64,000 nt of DNA from the NCBI RefSeq assembly GCF_001625325.1, contig NZ_JRQQ01000002.1:248001-312000 (forward strand), written 5' to 3'. The notes below the pieces were generated by a model. That model searched no databases. It saw only the letters and a program-made list of their open reading frames with translations, and was not told the origin of the DNA. The DNA comes from Croceicoccus estronivorus. Its GTDB lineage: Bacteria > Pseudomonadota > Alphaproteobacteria > Sphingomonadales > Sphingomonadaceae. Shown piece by piece: positions 40,242 to 50,588 of this stretch. The translations under genes and the position numbers were made by a program. Every line of letters starts with the position of its first letter. Within the stretch, counting starts at the first letter, position 1.

Positions 40242-41621
40242 ATGTCGCCGACCATCCTACTGCTCCTTGCCCTCGGCCTTGGTTTGGCTGGATGGTTGGC
40301 GGCTCGTGCTCGGGCATACAGCTTCAAGCGCGAGGTGCCCGCCGGGCGCCTCGCAGCCTTGCCCAATTACCACGCCTGGTATGTAGCGCTGTGGATCCTG
40401 ATCCCCGCCGTCATATTCATCGCCGTGTGGAGCTACATTGCTCCACAACTGGTGAGCGGCTCGGTCCTCGCCAATCCGGCTGCTGCCAACTTGCCTGAAT
40501 TCGGTTTCGAAAGAAGGGCTATTCTCAACGATGCCGCATCCGTTGCGATGGGCAAATCCCCGGCAGTCTTCAATGAGCAGGCGAAAGCCCTCGTCGAGCC
40601 ATACCGTGAGGCAATCGGGCAAACCCGGATTATCGGCATCATCATAACGCTTGTCATCGGCTTTCTGGGCGGCGCTTGGAGCTTTTTGAGGCTCAGGCCG
40701 GATTTCGGGGCCCGCACAAGAGTTGAACGCGCGGTAATGGGGATCCTGATCCTTGCATCGCTGGTCGCGATCCTTACGACACTCGGCATTCTCATCTCGC
40801 TGACGTTCGAAACCATTCGCTTCTTCAGCATGATATCGCCTACCGACTTCCTGTTTGGCACCCATTGGGGGCCGGACCCGATGAGTACCAACCCGGATCC
40901 CACGCGTTTCGGTGCCATCCCGCTATTCTGGGGCACAATCTACATCGGTGCCATCATCGCCATGATCGTCGCCATTCCGCTAGGCTTGATGAGCGCGATT
41001 TACCTCACGCAATATGCAAGCCCGGCCTGGCGCAGCTGGCTCAAGCCGGCGCTGGAAATTCTCGCTGGCGTACCAACCGTGGTCTATGGCTACTTTGCCG
41101 CCCTCACCGTCGCCCCGATCGTACGCGACGCCGCCATTGCTGTCGGCATCTCGAGCGCATCGAGCGAAAGCGCACTTGCCGCCGGCCTGGTGATGGGCGT
41201 GATGATTATTCCTTTCGTCTCTTCCATGGCTGATGACTCAATCGCCGCAGTGCCGCAGGCCATGCGCGACGGCAGCCTCGCCATGGGCGCCACGACCTCA
41301 GAAACCATCAAGCGGGTCCTCGTGCCTGCCGCCCTGCCTGGCATCGTGGCCGGCATCATGCTGGCAATCAGCCGCGCTATTGGCGAAACGATGATCGTGG
41401 TCATGGCCGCAGGCGCTGCCGCCAACCTGACTGCCAATCCCTTGGAAGCCATGACGACCGTGACGTTCCAGATCGTCGCCATGCTCACAGGTGAAGGCAG
41501 TTTCGACCATCCCGCGACATTGAGCGCCTTCGCGCTTGGTTTCGTCCTTTTCCTTGTCACCTTGGGCCTGAACATCATCGCCCTCCGTGTCGTCAAACGG
41601 TTCCGCGAAGCTTATGAGTGA
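40242..41621 (+). CDS. pstC: Phosphate ABC transporter permease PstC
   Basis: An inner-membrane channel subunit of the high-affinity phosphate transporter. At 459 residues it is longer than the E. coli protein (319). An N-terminal extension (about 1-180) has three hydrophobic segments and a soluble stretch. The permease core follows, with GAIIAMIVAIPLGLMSAIYL, the EAA-like loop MRDGSLAMGATTSETIKRVLVP and the terminal spans. The long form is usual in alphaproteobacteria. The last codons overlap the pstA start by eight bases. Confidence 0.95.
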   Translation: MSPTILLLLALGLGLAGWLAARARAYSFKREVPAGRLAALPNYHAWYVALWILIPAVIFIAVWSYIAPQLVSGSVLANPAAANLPEFGFERRAILNDAASVAMGKSPAVFNEQAKALVEPYREAIGQTRIIGIIITLVIGFLGGAWSFLRLRPDFGARTRVERAVMGILILASLVAILTTLGILISLTFETIRFFSMISPTDFLFGTHWGPDPMSTNPDPTRFGAIPLFWGTIYIGAIIAMIVAIPLGLMSAIYLTQYASPAWRSWLKPALEILAGVPTVVYGYFAALTVAPIVRDAAIAVGISSASSESALAAGLVMGVMIIPFVSSMADDSIAAVPQAMRDGSLAMGATTSETIKRVLVPAALPGIVAGIMLAISRAIGETMIVVMAAGAAANLTANPLEAMTTVTFQIVAMLTGEGSFDHPATLSAFALGFVLFLVTLGLNIIALRVVKRFREAYE

Positions 41622-42864
41622 GATCGTCCTTCCCAACCGCACTGCTCGTTTCGAACAGCGTTTGAAGAAGCGCTACGCGGCAGAGCGGCGTTTCAAGACC
41701 TTGGGTCTCGGCGCCATCCTGTTCTCCGTCGTTGTGCTCGCTATTCTGCTCGTCAGTATGACGATGAACGGAATTGGCGGTTTCCAGCGCGCCGAGTTGA
41801 GCGTTCCGGTCGACTTCCGGGAAGCCCAACTGGCTATCCCGCGAGATCGCCTGAAAGATCGGGACGCGGTACAGGCTCTGGAAACCGCAGGTCTTCCAAT
41901 GGCGCTTGCAACTGCGGCCGAAAAAACACTCGGCACCGAAGGGGCCCAGCAACTGGGCCGCGATGCCTGGCGTGTGGCCGCTCAGGAAATCATCGCCGAT
42001 CCTGCGATACTCGACAGCGAAGTGACGTTGCATCTGCCTGCCACTGAAAAGCTCGCTTCGGCACTGCGGGGCGAAGGGCAGGAAGATCTACAGCCTCTGG
42101 CCCAGGAATTGAAGGAAAAGGGTCTGCTCGCCCGGAACTTCGATCCCGGTTTCCTTACACGTGCCGATGCTACGGATTCGCAGATGGTCGGTATTTGGGG
42201 AGCGCTCAAAGGCTCGATCATGACCATGCTCGTGACCCTTGCCATGGCTTTCCCGATCGGGGTTCTCGCGTCCCTTTATCTTGAGGAATATGCCCCCAAA
42301 AACCGGTGGACCGACATTATCGAGGTTTCGATCAACAATCTCGCCGCAGTCCCTTCCATCATTTTCGGCTTGCTTGGTCTGGCGGTATTTCTCTGGATCT
42401 TCCCATACTATCGTTCCGCCCCGCTTATCGGCGGCATGACTCTCGCCCTGATGACCCTGCCGGTCATCGTGATCTCTGGCCGGAACGCCATCAAGGCAGT
42501 TCCGCCCTCGATCCGCGATGGCGCTCTGGCTGTTGGCGCTTCACCCGTGCAAGTGGTGTTCCATCACGTTTTGCCCCTTGCCCTCCCGGGCATCCTGACT
42601 GGCACGATTATCGGCATGGCACGCGCGCTGGGTGAAACGGCTCCTCTTCTGATGATCGGTATGCGCGCTTTCGTAGCGACGCCGCCGGATGGGTTCACAT
42701 CGCCCGCGACCGTGCTGCCAGTGCAGATCTTCCTCTGGTCGGACGAGATCGACCGCGGGTTTGTCGAACGCACATCGGCCGCGATCATCGTCCTCCTATT
42801 GTTCCTGCTCGTCATGAACGGGCTGGCTATCTACCTCCGCAACCACTTCGAGAAAAAATGGTGA
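41614..42864 (+). CDS. pstA: Phosphate ABC transporter permease PstA
   Basis: The second channel subunit. I use the ATG at 41614 ([20 protein letters not shown]), which overlaps the pstC stop; the upstream extension is out-of-frame pstC sequence. At 416 residues it carries the N-terminal DUF3333-type extension found in alphaproteobacterial PstA. The permease core contains [20 protein letters not shown] and the EAA loop [22 protein letters not shown]. The 3' end overlaps pstB by seven bases. Confidence 0.95.
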   Translation: MSEIVLPNRTARFEQRLKKRYAAERRFKTLGLGAILFSVVVLAILLVSMTMNGIGGFQRAELSVPVDFREAQLAIPRDRLKDRDAVQALETAGLPMALATAAEKTLGTEGAQQLGRDAWRVAAQEIIADPAILDSEVTLHLPATEKLASALRGEGQEDLQPLAQELKEKGLLARNFDPGFLTRADATDSQMVGIWGALKGSIMTMLVTLAMAFPIGVLASLYLEEYAPKNRWTDIIEVSINNLAAVPSIIFGLLGLAVFLWIFPYYRSAPLIGGMTLALMTLPVIVISGRNAIKAVPPSIRDGALAVGASPVQVVFHHVLPLALPGILTGTIIGMARALGETAPLLMIGMRAFVATPPDGFTSPATVLPVQIFLWSDEIDRGFVERTSAAIIVLLLFLLVMNGLAIYLRNHFEKKW

Positions 42865-43679
42865 GCAACCAACCTTCAGCCGATACGATGGTCCCTACCG
42901 TCGAGTTCGCGGATGCGAACAGTGATCTCACGCCCAAGATGAGCGCACGCAACGTGTGCGTCTATTACGGGGAAAAAAAGGCGATCGACGATGTCTCGAT
43001 CGACATTCAGACCAAGTATGTAACAGCCTTCATCGGCCCGTCCGGTTGCGGCAAGTCGACCTTCCTGCGCTCTCTCAACAGGATGAACGACACGATCAGC
43101 AGCGCCAGGGTCACCGGAGATATCAATCTCGACGGCGAAGATATCCATGCAATGGATGTCGTTCACTTGCGGGCTCGGGTCGGTATGGTTTTCCAGAAAC
43201 CAAATCCTTTCCCGAAGTCGATCTTCGAAAACATTGCCTATGGCCCCCGTATTCACGGCCTTGCGGATGGCAAGCAGGACCTCGATGAAATCGTCGAGAA
43301 ATCCCTTCGCCGCGCGGGGCTCTGGGACGAGGTCAAGGACCGCCTTCAGGAAAGCGGGACTGCCCTGTCCGGCGGACAGCAGCAGCGGCTTTGCATCGCC
43401 CGTGCCATTGCGGTCGATCCCGAAGTCATCCTGATGGACGAGCCTTGCTCTGCACTGGACCCTATAGCCACGGCGCGGATCGAGGAACTGATTGACGAAC
43501 TGCGCGGGCGTTATGCCATCGTTATCGTCACACACTCGATGCAGCAGGCGGCACGCGTTTCGCAACGCACGGCTTTCTTCCACCTCGGCAAGATGGTGGA
43601 ATATGGCGTCACTTCCGACATTTTCACCAATCCGCGCGAAGAGCGCACCAAGGATTACATCACAGGGCGGTACGGCTGA
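42858..43679 (+). CDS. pstB: Phosphate ABC transporter ATPase PstB
   Basis: The ATPase of the phosphate importer. The 273-residue protein has Walker [11 protein letters not shown], the PstB-specific [18 protein letters not shown], signature [10 protein letters not shown], Walker [14 protein letters not shown] and switch His in IVTHSMQQA. The first 30 residues are variable. Translational coupling occurs on both sides: overlap with pstA, and TGATG with phoU. Confidence 0.98.
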   Translation: MVSNQPSADTMVPTVEFADANSDLTPKMSARNVCVYYGEKKAIDDVSIDIQTKYVTAFIGPSGCGKSTFLRSLNRMNDTISSARVTGDINLDGEDIHAMDVVHLRARVGMVFQKPNPFPKSIFENIAYGPRIHGLADGKQDLDEIVEKSLRRAGLWDEVKDRLQESGTALSGGQQQRLCIARAIAVDPEVILMDEPCSALDPIATARIEELIDELRGRYAIVIVTHSMQQAARVSQRTAFFHLGKMVEYGVTSDIFTNPREERTKDYITGRYG

Positions 43680-44344
43680 TGGCAGAACATACGGTCAAGG
43701 CGTTCGACGAGGACATCACCCGCATTCGCGGTCTGATCGCCGAAATGGGTGGTCTGGCTGAGGTTGCTGTGCAGGAAGCCATGGAGGCCCTGGTCAACAG
43801 CAACGAAGAGCTGGCCGATTCCGTTGTTGTTCGCGACAAGAAAATCGACGCTCTCGAAGTCGAAGTCGACAAGCTAGCCGTGCGGGTTATCGCGCTGCGT
43901 GCACCGATGGCTGACGATTTGCGAGAGGTCATCGCTGCGCTCAAAATTTCCGGCGTGCTGGAACGGATCGGCGATTATGCGAAGAATATCGCCAAGCGCG
44001 TCGGACGGATCGAAGGGCGCAAGCCCTTCGAACCTCTCACTCTGCTGTCAGCCATGGGCGAAGTGGCGGAAGAGATGGTCCATGACGTGCTGACCGCCTA
44101 TGGCGCACGCGACGTGGTGCTTGCTCGCGAAGTGGTGGAGCGCGATCACAAGGTGGACGCTTTCTATAACAGCCTGTTCCGCAACCTTGTCTCGTTCATG
44201 ATGGAAAACCCTGCAACGATCAGCAGCGCAGCACAGTTGCTGTTCATTGCCCGCAACCTTGAACGGATCGGCGACCACGCGACCAACGTCGCGGAAATGG
44301 TCCATTATGCCGCTACCGGCGACTACCCCCCCGAGGAGGAATGA
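43679..44344 (+). CDS. phoU: Phosphate signalling protein PhoU
   Basis: A negative regulator linking PstSCAB status to PhoR. The 221-residue protein is built of two three-helix repeats, each with the metal-binding E/DxxxD pattern: DKKIDALEVEVDKLAVRVIA in the first and RDHKVDAFYNSLFRNLVSFM in the second. ERIGDYAKNIAKR and ERIGDHATNVAEM are the repeated signature ends. The start overlaps the pstB stop, and the end overlaps the phoB start (ATGA). Confidence 0.97.
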   Translation: MAEHTVKAFDEDITRIRGLIAEMGGLAEVAVQEAMEALVNSNEELADSVVVRDKKIDALEVEVDKLAVRVIALRAPMADDLREVIAALKISGVLERIGDYAKNIAKRVGRIEGRKPFEPLTLLSAMGEVAEEMVHDVLTAYGARDVVLAREVVERDHKVDAFYNSLFRNLVSFMMENPATISSAAQLLFIARNLERIGDHATNVAEMVHYAATGDYPPEEE

Positions 44345-45030
44345 CTAATCCCAAACTCCTCCTTGTTGAGGACGATCTCGCTCTGGCCGAGCTTTTGGAA
44401 TTCCGCTTCAAAGGTGAAGGCTATCAAGTCCGGATGACCGGTGATGGTGACGAAGCATTGGTACTTGCTGCTGAGGATGTGCCCGACCTGATCATTCTTG
44501 ACTGGATGATTGAGGGTACGAGCGGAATCGAAGTTTGCCGCCGATTGCGCCGCGACAAGGCGACAGCAAACGTACCGATCATCATGTTGACCGCGCGCGG
44601 GGCGGAGGATGATCGCATTCGGGGGCTCGATACCGGCGCGGACGATTATCTTACCAAACCTTTCTCTCCACGCGAATTGCAGGCCAGGGTTGCAGCTGTA
44701 TTGCGGCGTGTTCGCCCCGCTCTGGCAGGCGAAACCGTTATCGTCGGCGATCTCAGCCTCGATCCTGTCGCGCACCGGGTGGAACGCCAGGGGAGAAAGC
44801 TGGCTCTTGGCCCAACCGAGTACAGGCTCCTCCAGTTCTTCATGGAGCATCCGGGGCGCGTCTTTTCGCGTGGACAATTGCTCGACGCGGTCTGGGGTAC
44901 GGGAAGCGAGATCGAAGAACGTACCGTTGACGTTCATATAAGGCGTTTGCGCAAGGCTATCGAAGTCGATAACGCATCCGACCCCATCCGCACGGTCAGA
45001 TCGGCAGGTTATTCTCTCGAAGGCACCTGA
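44341..45030 (+). CDS. phoB: Phosphate response regulator PhoB
   Basis: An OmpR-family regulator activated by PhoR under phosphate limitation. The 229-residue protein has a receiver domain with acidic pair Asp11/Asp12, phospho-acceptor Asp54 and Lys106, then a winged-helix DNA-binding domain (about 130-229) with VFSRGQLLDAVWG and EERTVDVHIRRLRKAIE. It is last in the operon, so it is made together with the transporter it controls. No terminator was recognised in the 50 bases before the convergent PilZ gene. Confidence 0.97.
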   Translation: MTNPKLLLVEDDLALAELLEFRFKGEGYQVRMTGDGDEALVLAAEDVPDLIILDWMIEGTSGIEVCRRLRRDKATANVPIIMLTARGAEDDRIRGLDTGADDYLTKPFSPRELQARVAAVLRRVRPALAGETVIVGDLSLDPVAHRVERQGRKLALGPTEYRLLQFFMEHPGRVFSRGQLLDAVWGTGSEIEERTVDVHIRRLRKAIEVDNASDPIRTVRSAGYSLEGT

Positions 45031-45080
45031 TCACCACCTCCTGGCGCGCAGGGTTATGCCTTTCTGGCGATATTCCAGAA

Positions 45081-45461
45081 TCAATCTTTTCCGGAAGCCC
45101 AGTGTTCGGCAGCAAATCGTGCTTGGGAATCTTCATATTCGCTGAAATGGTCGGACAGCGCACGCATGTGCAGGATAATATCCTTCGGAATACGTTCTTC
45201 GAACGTCAGTCCACACAGATGTCCTCGTGCCCAGGCAACCGAACCGAAGATTTCATAATCACTGAATCTCAGCCAAACGGATGCGCCTAGTCTAGGCAAT
45301 TTTTCGATGCGTATGCGAGCACCACCGAGGGAAAGGTCCTCCAGCATGCAATGCATTTCTTCGTTCGGCAGCATAAGCTTGGCTGGCAAGGCAAGTCTTG
45401 CCCGACCGTTCCAACGGCGGCAGGCCATTTTTTCCGTAGATGATGGAATCTCGGCACCCAT
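45081..45461 (-). CDS. PilZ domain protein
   Basis: A 126-residue single-domain protein. The c-di-GMP-binding signature is present: RxxxR at Arg16-Arg20 and the (D/N)xSxxG motif at Asp42-Gly47 (DLSLGGARI). A beta-rich core follows (ASVWLRFSDYEIFGSVAWAR). It probably senses cyclic di-GMP; the output partner cannot be told. It is flanked by phoB and the imu operon without obvious functional linkage. Confidence 0.85.
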   Translation of the reverse strand: MGAEIPSSTEKMACRRWNGRARLALPAKLMLPNEEMHCMLEDLSLGGARIRIEKLPRLGASVWLRFSDYEIFGSVAWARGHLCGLTFEERIPKDIILHMRALSDHFSEYEDSQARFAAEHWASGKD

Positions 45462-45541
45462 GGAGCGGGTTTAAATCAACATGGTAAAAGTACGCTTAAG
45501 ACCCGGAGATTTGTGATTTTGAGATCTCGACGACCTTCTCC

Positions 45542-48500
45542 TTAGTGAAAGTCTCGCGATGGCGGAATAACCCGCACATTGCGAGGATGACCGCCATGCG
45601 GGGTTGCCTGCGTATAGATACCCCGCCCTGGACGGTTTATATGGTCGGCATTGTCCATCGCCGGTTCCAGCAAATCGTGTGACAGACTGTGCAAATTCAC
45701 CGTTGCATCCGTCAGATGGGCTGCAATCACATGGATCACTTCGTCATCGTATTCCACACGGCCACGCACTTCCATTAGCCTCGCCCCCATAACGACCTTG
45801 CGGAAGCGTTCCATCGCATCAGGCCAGACGACGAGGTTCGCCACTCCGGTTTCATCTTCCAGTGTGATGAAACACACTCCCTTGGCTGATCCGGGACGTT
45901 GCCGAACCAATACGACACCAGCCAGGCTCACCATCGAGCGGGTTTTGCATCCGCGTAAATCCTCACACCGGATAAAACCTCTCTGCGCCAGACCCGCCCG
46001 CAAAAAGGCAAGTGGATGAGCCTTCAAACTCAATCTCGTAGTCTGATAATCGGCCACGACTTCTTCGGACAAAGGCATGAACGGCAGCGTAGCGGGTATC
46101 TTTTCAGAGCCTTCCTCATGCTCCGCAGCATGATTGAACAAAGGCAATTCAGGCACCGCAACAAGGCTACGCGCATCCCATAATGCCTGCCTGCGTCCAA
46201 GCCCCAGAGACGTGAAGCAATCCGCACTCGCAAGCAATTCTATATGCGCAGGCGACAACCGTGCTCGATTGCGCAGTGCTCCCACATCAACAAACGCATT
46301 CCCCGCCTCTCTCGCCGCGACCAAGTGAGCCGCAGCATACTGAGGGAAACCATCTACCTGCCTGAAGCCAAGCCGCAGGGCCACCTCTCCTCCCACGGAT
46401 TCCAGTGTGCAATCCCACATACTGGCATTCACATCCACAGGCAGTACGGCCACCCCGTGTTCACGTGCATCGCGAACGATCTGTGCGGGGGCATAAAAAC
46501 CCATAGGCTGTGAGTTCAGCAGGGCTGCTGCAAACGCAGCCGGGAAATGGCACTTCAGCCAACTCGACACATAGACGAGGTGTGCAAAACTGGCTGAATG
46601 GCTTTCAGGAAAACCATATTCGCCAAAGCCCTTGATCTGATTGAAGCAGCGCTGGGCGAATTCACGGTCGTATCCTCGCTTCACCATCTTTTCGACCATC
46701 ATGTCTTCCAGTTCATGCACCATTCCGCGCGAACGAAATGTCGCCATCGCCTTGCGCAGCCGGTTCGCCTCGGCAGGGGTAAACTTGGCCGCATCAAGCG
46801 CGATTTTCATCGCCTGTTCCTGAAAAATCGGCACGCCAAGGGTGCGTCCGAGAATAGAGGAAAGTTCATCCGGCGGACCATGGTCAGGGTCCGGCGCTGG
46901 CAGGCTGACAGCCTCATCCCCTCGCCTGCGCTTCAGGTAAGGGTGCACCATGTCTCCCTGGATCGGACCTGGTCGCACGATCGCAACTTCGATCACCAGA
47001 TCATAGAAACAACGCGGTCGCAGACGGGGCAGCATGTTCATCTGAGCCCGGCTTTCAACCTGGAACACCCCCAGGGAGTCCCCTTTGCACAACATGTCGT
47101 AAACAGCCGGGTCTTCACGCGGAACAGTGGCAAGAACCAGATCGCGGCCATGATGTTCACGCAGCAGGTCAAGGCTCTTGCGGATACAGGTGAGCATACC
47201 CAGCGCCAGAACATCAACCTTCAGGATACCGAGAGCATCGATATCGTCTTTGTCCCATTCGATGAAACTGCGATCAGCCATCGCACCATTCCCGATCGGA
47301 ACGGTTTCTGTCAGTGCCCCTTCAGTCAGGATAAAACCCCCGACATGCTGTGAGAGATGCCGGGGCATGCCGATCATCTGTTCAGTCAGTTTCAACACAC
47401 GGCGGAGATGCGGGTCGGAAAGGTCCAACCCAGCTTCTGCTACGTACTTATCCGCCACTTCATGCCCTGAACTGCCCCAGACCATGCGGGCCAGTATGCC
47501 TGTGACATCTTCCGACAATCCCATTGCCTTGCCGACTTCCCGGATTGCCATGCGCGGACGGTAATGGATCACAGTGGCGCACAATCCGGCCCGATGGCGA
47601 CCATAGCGATCGTAAATATGCTGAATCACTTCCTCGCGCCGTTCATGCTCGAAATCGACGTCGATATCGGGGGGCTCCTTGCGCTCCTCTGAGATAAAGC
47701 GGTCGAACAGCAGCGCGTGTTTGGCCGGATCAACAGCTGTGATTTCCAAACAATAGCAGACGGCGGAATTGGCTGCACTGCCACGCCCCTGACAGAGGAT
47801 CGGCGGCTTTTGCGAACGGGCAAAATCCACGATTTCCCTGATAGTGAGAAAATAGCGAGCCAGATCGAGTTTCCCGATCAAGGCCAGTTCACGACATAGC
47901 GTATCTTCTACTGAGACAGGTACGCCGGATGGATAACGCCGCCTTGCACCTTCCCAGGTCAGCACTTCCAGATGCTGCTGGGGGCTACGCCCTTGCGGAT
48001 AGACCTCCTGAGGATATTCATATTTCAACTCTTCGAGATCGAAAGTGCAGGCATCGGCCACATTACGGGCAGCGGCCAATGCATGGGGCCACCGCTCAAA
48101 CAATTCAAGCATCTCATCTGGCCCCTTGAGATGCCGTTCCGCATTGGCTTGCAGTAGATAGCCAGCCTGAGCCACAGTGGTTTTATGGCGGATCGCCGTC
48201 ATCACGTCGTGTAAGGGGCGGCGTTCCGGAGCATGATACAGGACATCGTTAGTGGCCAATATCTCGAGGTTATGTGCCTTCGCCAGCACATCAATCCTCT
48301 CGATCCGGGCTACATCATCACCACGATAGAAATAGTTGACAGCCAGATGCCCAAGACTGGGGGATAGCTTCGCAAGCAGGTGCGGTAATATTTCCGGCAG
48401 AGCACCAATCGTCGATTGGTCTCGCCTGGCACCATCCAGATCAACCACATTATCGCCCCATGCCGGTACGGAGAAACGATTATCCAGATCTTCCGGCGGC

Positions 48501-48961
48501 AGGAGCACAAGCATCACATCTTCCGCATGATCCGCCAGCATCGCCAGAGCGATCTCACATACCCCCTTGGCCTGCCACTCTCCCGCAAGTGTCCCCATGC
48601 GCCCCGCCGAGATCAGGCGGCAAAGGCGGCCATATGCCTCTCGATCCTTTGGATAAGCCAGGAATGCCAACCCTTCGACCGTTTCGATCCGGCAACCGAT
48701 GACAGGCCGTAACTTGAGAGCTTTCGCCTCCATATGAAGACGCACGATGCCAGCCATGGAATTGGTATCGGCGATACCAACCGCATCATACCCTAATGCG
48801 CGCGCAGTCCCCGCCAGTTCGATCGCATCGGAAGCTCCACGCTGGAAAGAAAAGCAACTTGCCAGGCCAAGTTCGACGAATGGAGCACGGCACGGCGGCG
48901 TCAGACTATCCGGATCAGGCCTGGTATGCCGCCGCCGATGCGTGAAAGACGTATCGGGCAT
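45542..48961 (-). CDS. dnaE2: Error-prone DNA polymerase (ImuC/DnaE2)
   Basis: The catalytic subunit of the SOS mutasome with ImuA and ImuB, giving damage-induced mutagenesis. From the ATG at 48961, which follows the imuB stop after one base, the product is 1139 residues. The open frame extends further only into imuB antisense space. The PHP domain starts FVELGLASCFSFQRGASDAI, where the usual metal-binding histidines of replicative DnaE are replaced, as expected for ImuC. The polymerase core has GRGSAANSAVCYCLEITAV and PPDIDVDFEHERREEVIQHI with the catalytic aspartates. An OB domain lies near the C-terminus. Confidence 0.97.
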   Translation of the reverse strand: MPDTSFTHRRRHTRPDPDSLTPPCRAPFVELGLASCFSFQRGASDAIELAGTARALGYDAVGIADTNSMAGIVRLHMEAKALKLRPVIGCRIETVEGLAFLAYPKDREAYGRLCRLISAGRMGTLAGEWQAKGVCEIALAMLADHAEDVMLVLLPPEDLDNRFSVPAWGDNVVDLDGARRDQSTIGALPEILPHLLAKLSPSLGHLAVNYFYRGDDVARIERIDVLAKAHNLEILATNDVLYHAPERRPLHDVMTAIRHKTTVAQAGYLLQANAERHLKGPDEMLELFERWPHALAAARNVADACTFDLEELKYEYPQEVYPQGRSPQQHLEVLTWEGARRRYPSGVPVSVEDTLCRELALIGKLDLARYFLTIREIVDFARSQKPPILCQGRGSAANSAVCYCLEITAVDPAKHALLFDRFISEERKEPPDIDVDFEHERREEVIQHIYDRYGRHRAGLCATVIHYRPRMAIREVGKAMGLSEDVTGILARMVWGSSGHEVADKYVAEAGLDLSDPHLRRVLKLTEQMIGMPRHLSQHVGGFILTEGALTETVPIGNGAMADRSFIEWDKDDIDALGILKVDVLALGMLTCIRKSLDLLREHHGRDLVLATVPREDPAVYDMLCKGDSLGVFQVESRAQMNMLPRLRPRCFYDLVIEVAIVRPGPIQGDMVHPYLKRRRGDEAVSLPAPDPDHGPPDELSSILGRTLGVPIFQEQAMKIALDAAKFTPAEANRLRKAMATFRSRGMVHELEDMMVEKMVKRGYDREFAQRCFNQIKGFGEYGFPESHSASFAHLVYVSSWLKCHFPAAFAAALLNSQPMGFYAPAQIVRDAREHGVAVLPVDVNASMWDCTLESVGGEVALRLGFRQVDGFPQYAAAHLVAAREAGNAFVDVGALRNRARLSPAHIELLASADCFTSLGLGRRQALWDARSLVAVPELPLFNHAAEHEEGSEKIPATLPFMPLSEEVVADYQTTRLSLKAHPLAFLRAGLAQRGFIRCEDLRGCKTRSMVSLAGVVLVRQRPGSAKGVCFITLEDETGVANLVVWPDAMERFRKVVMGARLMEVRGRVEYDDEVIHVIAAHLTDATVNLHSLSHDLLEPAMDNADHINRPGRGIYTQATPHGGHPRNVRVIPPSRDFH

Positions 48962-48962
48962 C

Positions 48963-50588
48963 TCAGGAACAGAGCCCTTGCAAAAACCATTCAGGCATCC
49001 CTCCACGCCCATCGCCGATAAGACCGAGGCGATAGATCCAGTAACGCCGCCCATCCCCATCTTCGATGCGATAATAATCGCGCAACCGTACCCCGGCACG
49101 TTCACGCCACCATTCCGGGCCAATTCTTTCAGGCCCTTCGACCCGCGAAACTTCATGGACATGACCACGCCAACGGAAACGGCGAGGGAAGCCGTCCGGC
49201 GTAGCATAAAGCACCGCAATCCGTTCCGGGCGGTCGAGTAATTTGAGCGGCCTTGCGCGCAAGGGTAAATGATCTTGCCCGGCTGGAACAGGGTCGAGAG
49301 GCGGCTGCCAATGCTGGGCCCGTTCAGGCACATGGCTGGCATAGGAGACCGGGCGGCGTACCGCCTTGTCCCCCAAGCGAACGGTCAACCGGTCGATAAA
49401 AGCCCCAAGGCTGGTGCCATGGCATTCGACCGCCGCATCGAAATCGCCCTGGCCCATCGGCAAGGCCTGCACCCAGGTAGCTCGCAGACGGACCAGTTCA
49501 ATTCCAAATCCAGCCTCAATATCGGCAAGCTTCTCTCCGAACAGACGGATCATATGGGCAGAATCGCGAGTAGCGACAGCCATTTCGAGGCTACGCAGCA
49601 CAACCTCTCCATCGACCCGCCACAAGCCAAGTTCGAGGCGCCTCGCACCTTCTCCTCGCCCTTCCAGTTCGCGAGCCATATCCTGGGCGCAATCAGACAT
49701 GACCTGGTCCAGCAGCTCACGATGGCGAATAGGCTCCAGCAATCGACGCTGGACTGCCGGCTGCTCCACCGCGAAAACAGGGAGCAACGGCTCAGGGACA
49801 AGGCCAAGAAGCTGATCCAGCCTAAGCAGGGGATTGGCAGATGGTGCACGGCGGGTACGGAAACGACGGAGCAATGCATCCCGGCCAATTCCGGCAATAT
49901 CACCGATCTTTTTCAATCCCAAACGCCGCAATATCAGCAGTACATCCTCATCGAGCCGCAAGGCCGCGACGGGCAATTGCTCCAACCGCGCTTTCATCCT
50001 GTCCGCATCACCCTGCAGGATCAGACTTTGCGGTAATCTGGAATCATGGGCCGTATCCGTACCCTTTCCAAAGTGAGCCAGTGCCCACGCCGCCCCTGCC
50101 GTAGGCGCAATTGCAAAGCGCGCTGCAAGCCCATGTCGTGCAAAAACGCTGCGGACGTCTTCCAGCAACCGTTCTTCACCGCCAAACAGATGCGCCCCGC
50201 CAGTGATATCGACCAGTAAGCCATCTGGCGGATCAACGGCATTCCATGGCCCCCAACGTTGCGCCCAAAGGGCCAGACGTTCGAGAAAAGCAACATCACC
50301 AACCGGGTCAGCCGGGGCAACCTGCAAGTGCGGGCACAGACTGCGAGCATCGGCCAACATCGCGCCCGCTCGGACACTTTCTTCCCATGAGGCTGTATTC
50401 ACCGCCGTAATTCTTGGTCCGTGGGCAGTTTCGGTCACCAATGCCAGCGGATCGGCATCGCGCCCCTCCCCTTCACGATATTGTTCAGAGCGCCGCCAGC
50501 GATCGATTGCCAGCCTTGTCAGCCAGATGGCCATGATCCGGCGTGAAAGGGGCGCTCGGATTTCTGGCGACGAGACCATTTCCACCAT
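48963..50588 (-). CDS. imuB: ImuB, catalytically inactive Y-family polymerase-like protein
   Basis: The mutasome hub that binds the beta clamp, ImuA and DnaE2. The Y-family fold is recognisable (MAIWLTRLAIDRWRR, then DPPDGLLVDITGGAHLFGGE), but the first catalytic acidic residue expected in the opening strand is absent, as in known ImuB proteins. Starts considered: 50588 (541 residues) and 50534 (523 residues, beginning MAIWLTRLAID). Neither has an ideally spaced SD, and both overlap imuA by 50-104 bases, implying coupling. The frame open to 50777 is antisense-like and not used. Confidence 0.92.
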   Translation of the reverse strand: MVEMVSSPEIRAPLSRRIMAIWLTRLAIDRWRRSEQYREGEGRDADPLALVTETAHGPRITAVNTASWEESVRAGAMLADARSLCPHLQVAPADPVGDVAFLERLALWAQRWGPWNAVDPPDGLLVDITGGAHLFGGEERLLEDVRSVFARHGLAARFAIAPTAGAAWALAHFGKGTDTAHDSRLPQSLILQGDADRMKARLEQLPVAALRLDEDVLLILRRLGLKKIGDIAGIGRDALLRRFRTRRAPSANPLLRLDQLLGLVPEPLLPVFAVEQPAVQRRLLEPIRHRELLDQVMSDCAQDMARELEGRGEGARRLELGLWRVDGEVVLRSLEMAVATRDSAHMIRLFGEKLADIEAGFGIELVRLRATWVQALPMGQGDFDAAVECHGTSLGAFIDRLTVRLGDKAVRRPVSYASHVPERAQHWQPPLDPVPAGQDHLPLRARPLKLLDRPERIAVLYATPDGFPRRFRWRGHVHEVSRVEGPERIGPEWWRERAGVRLRDYYRIEDGDGRRYWIYRLGLIGDGRGGMPEWFLQGLCS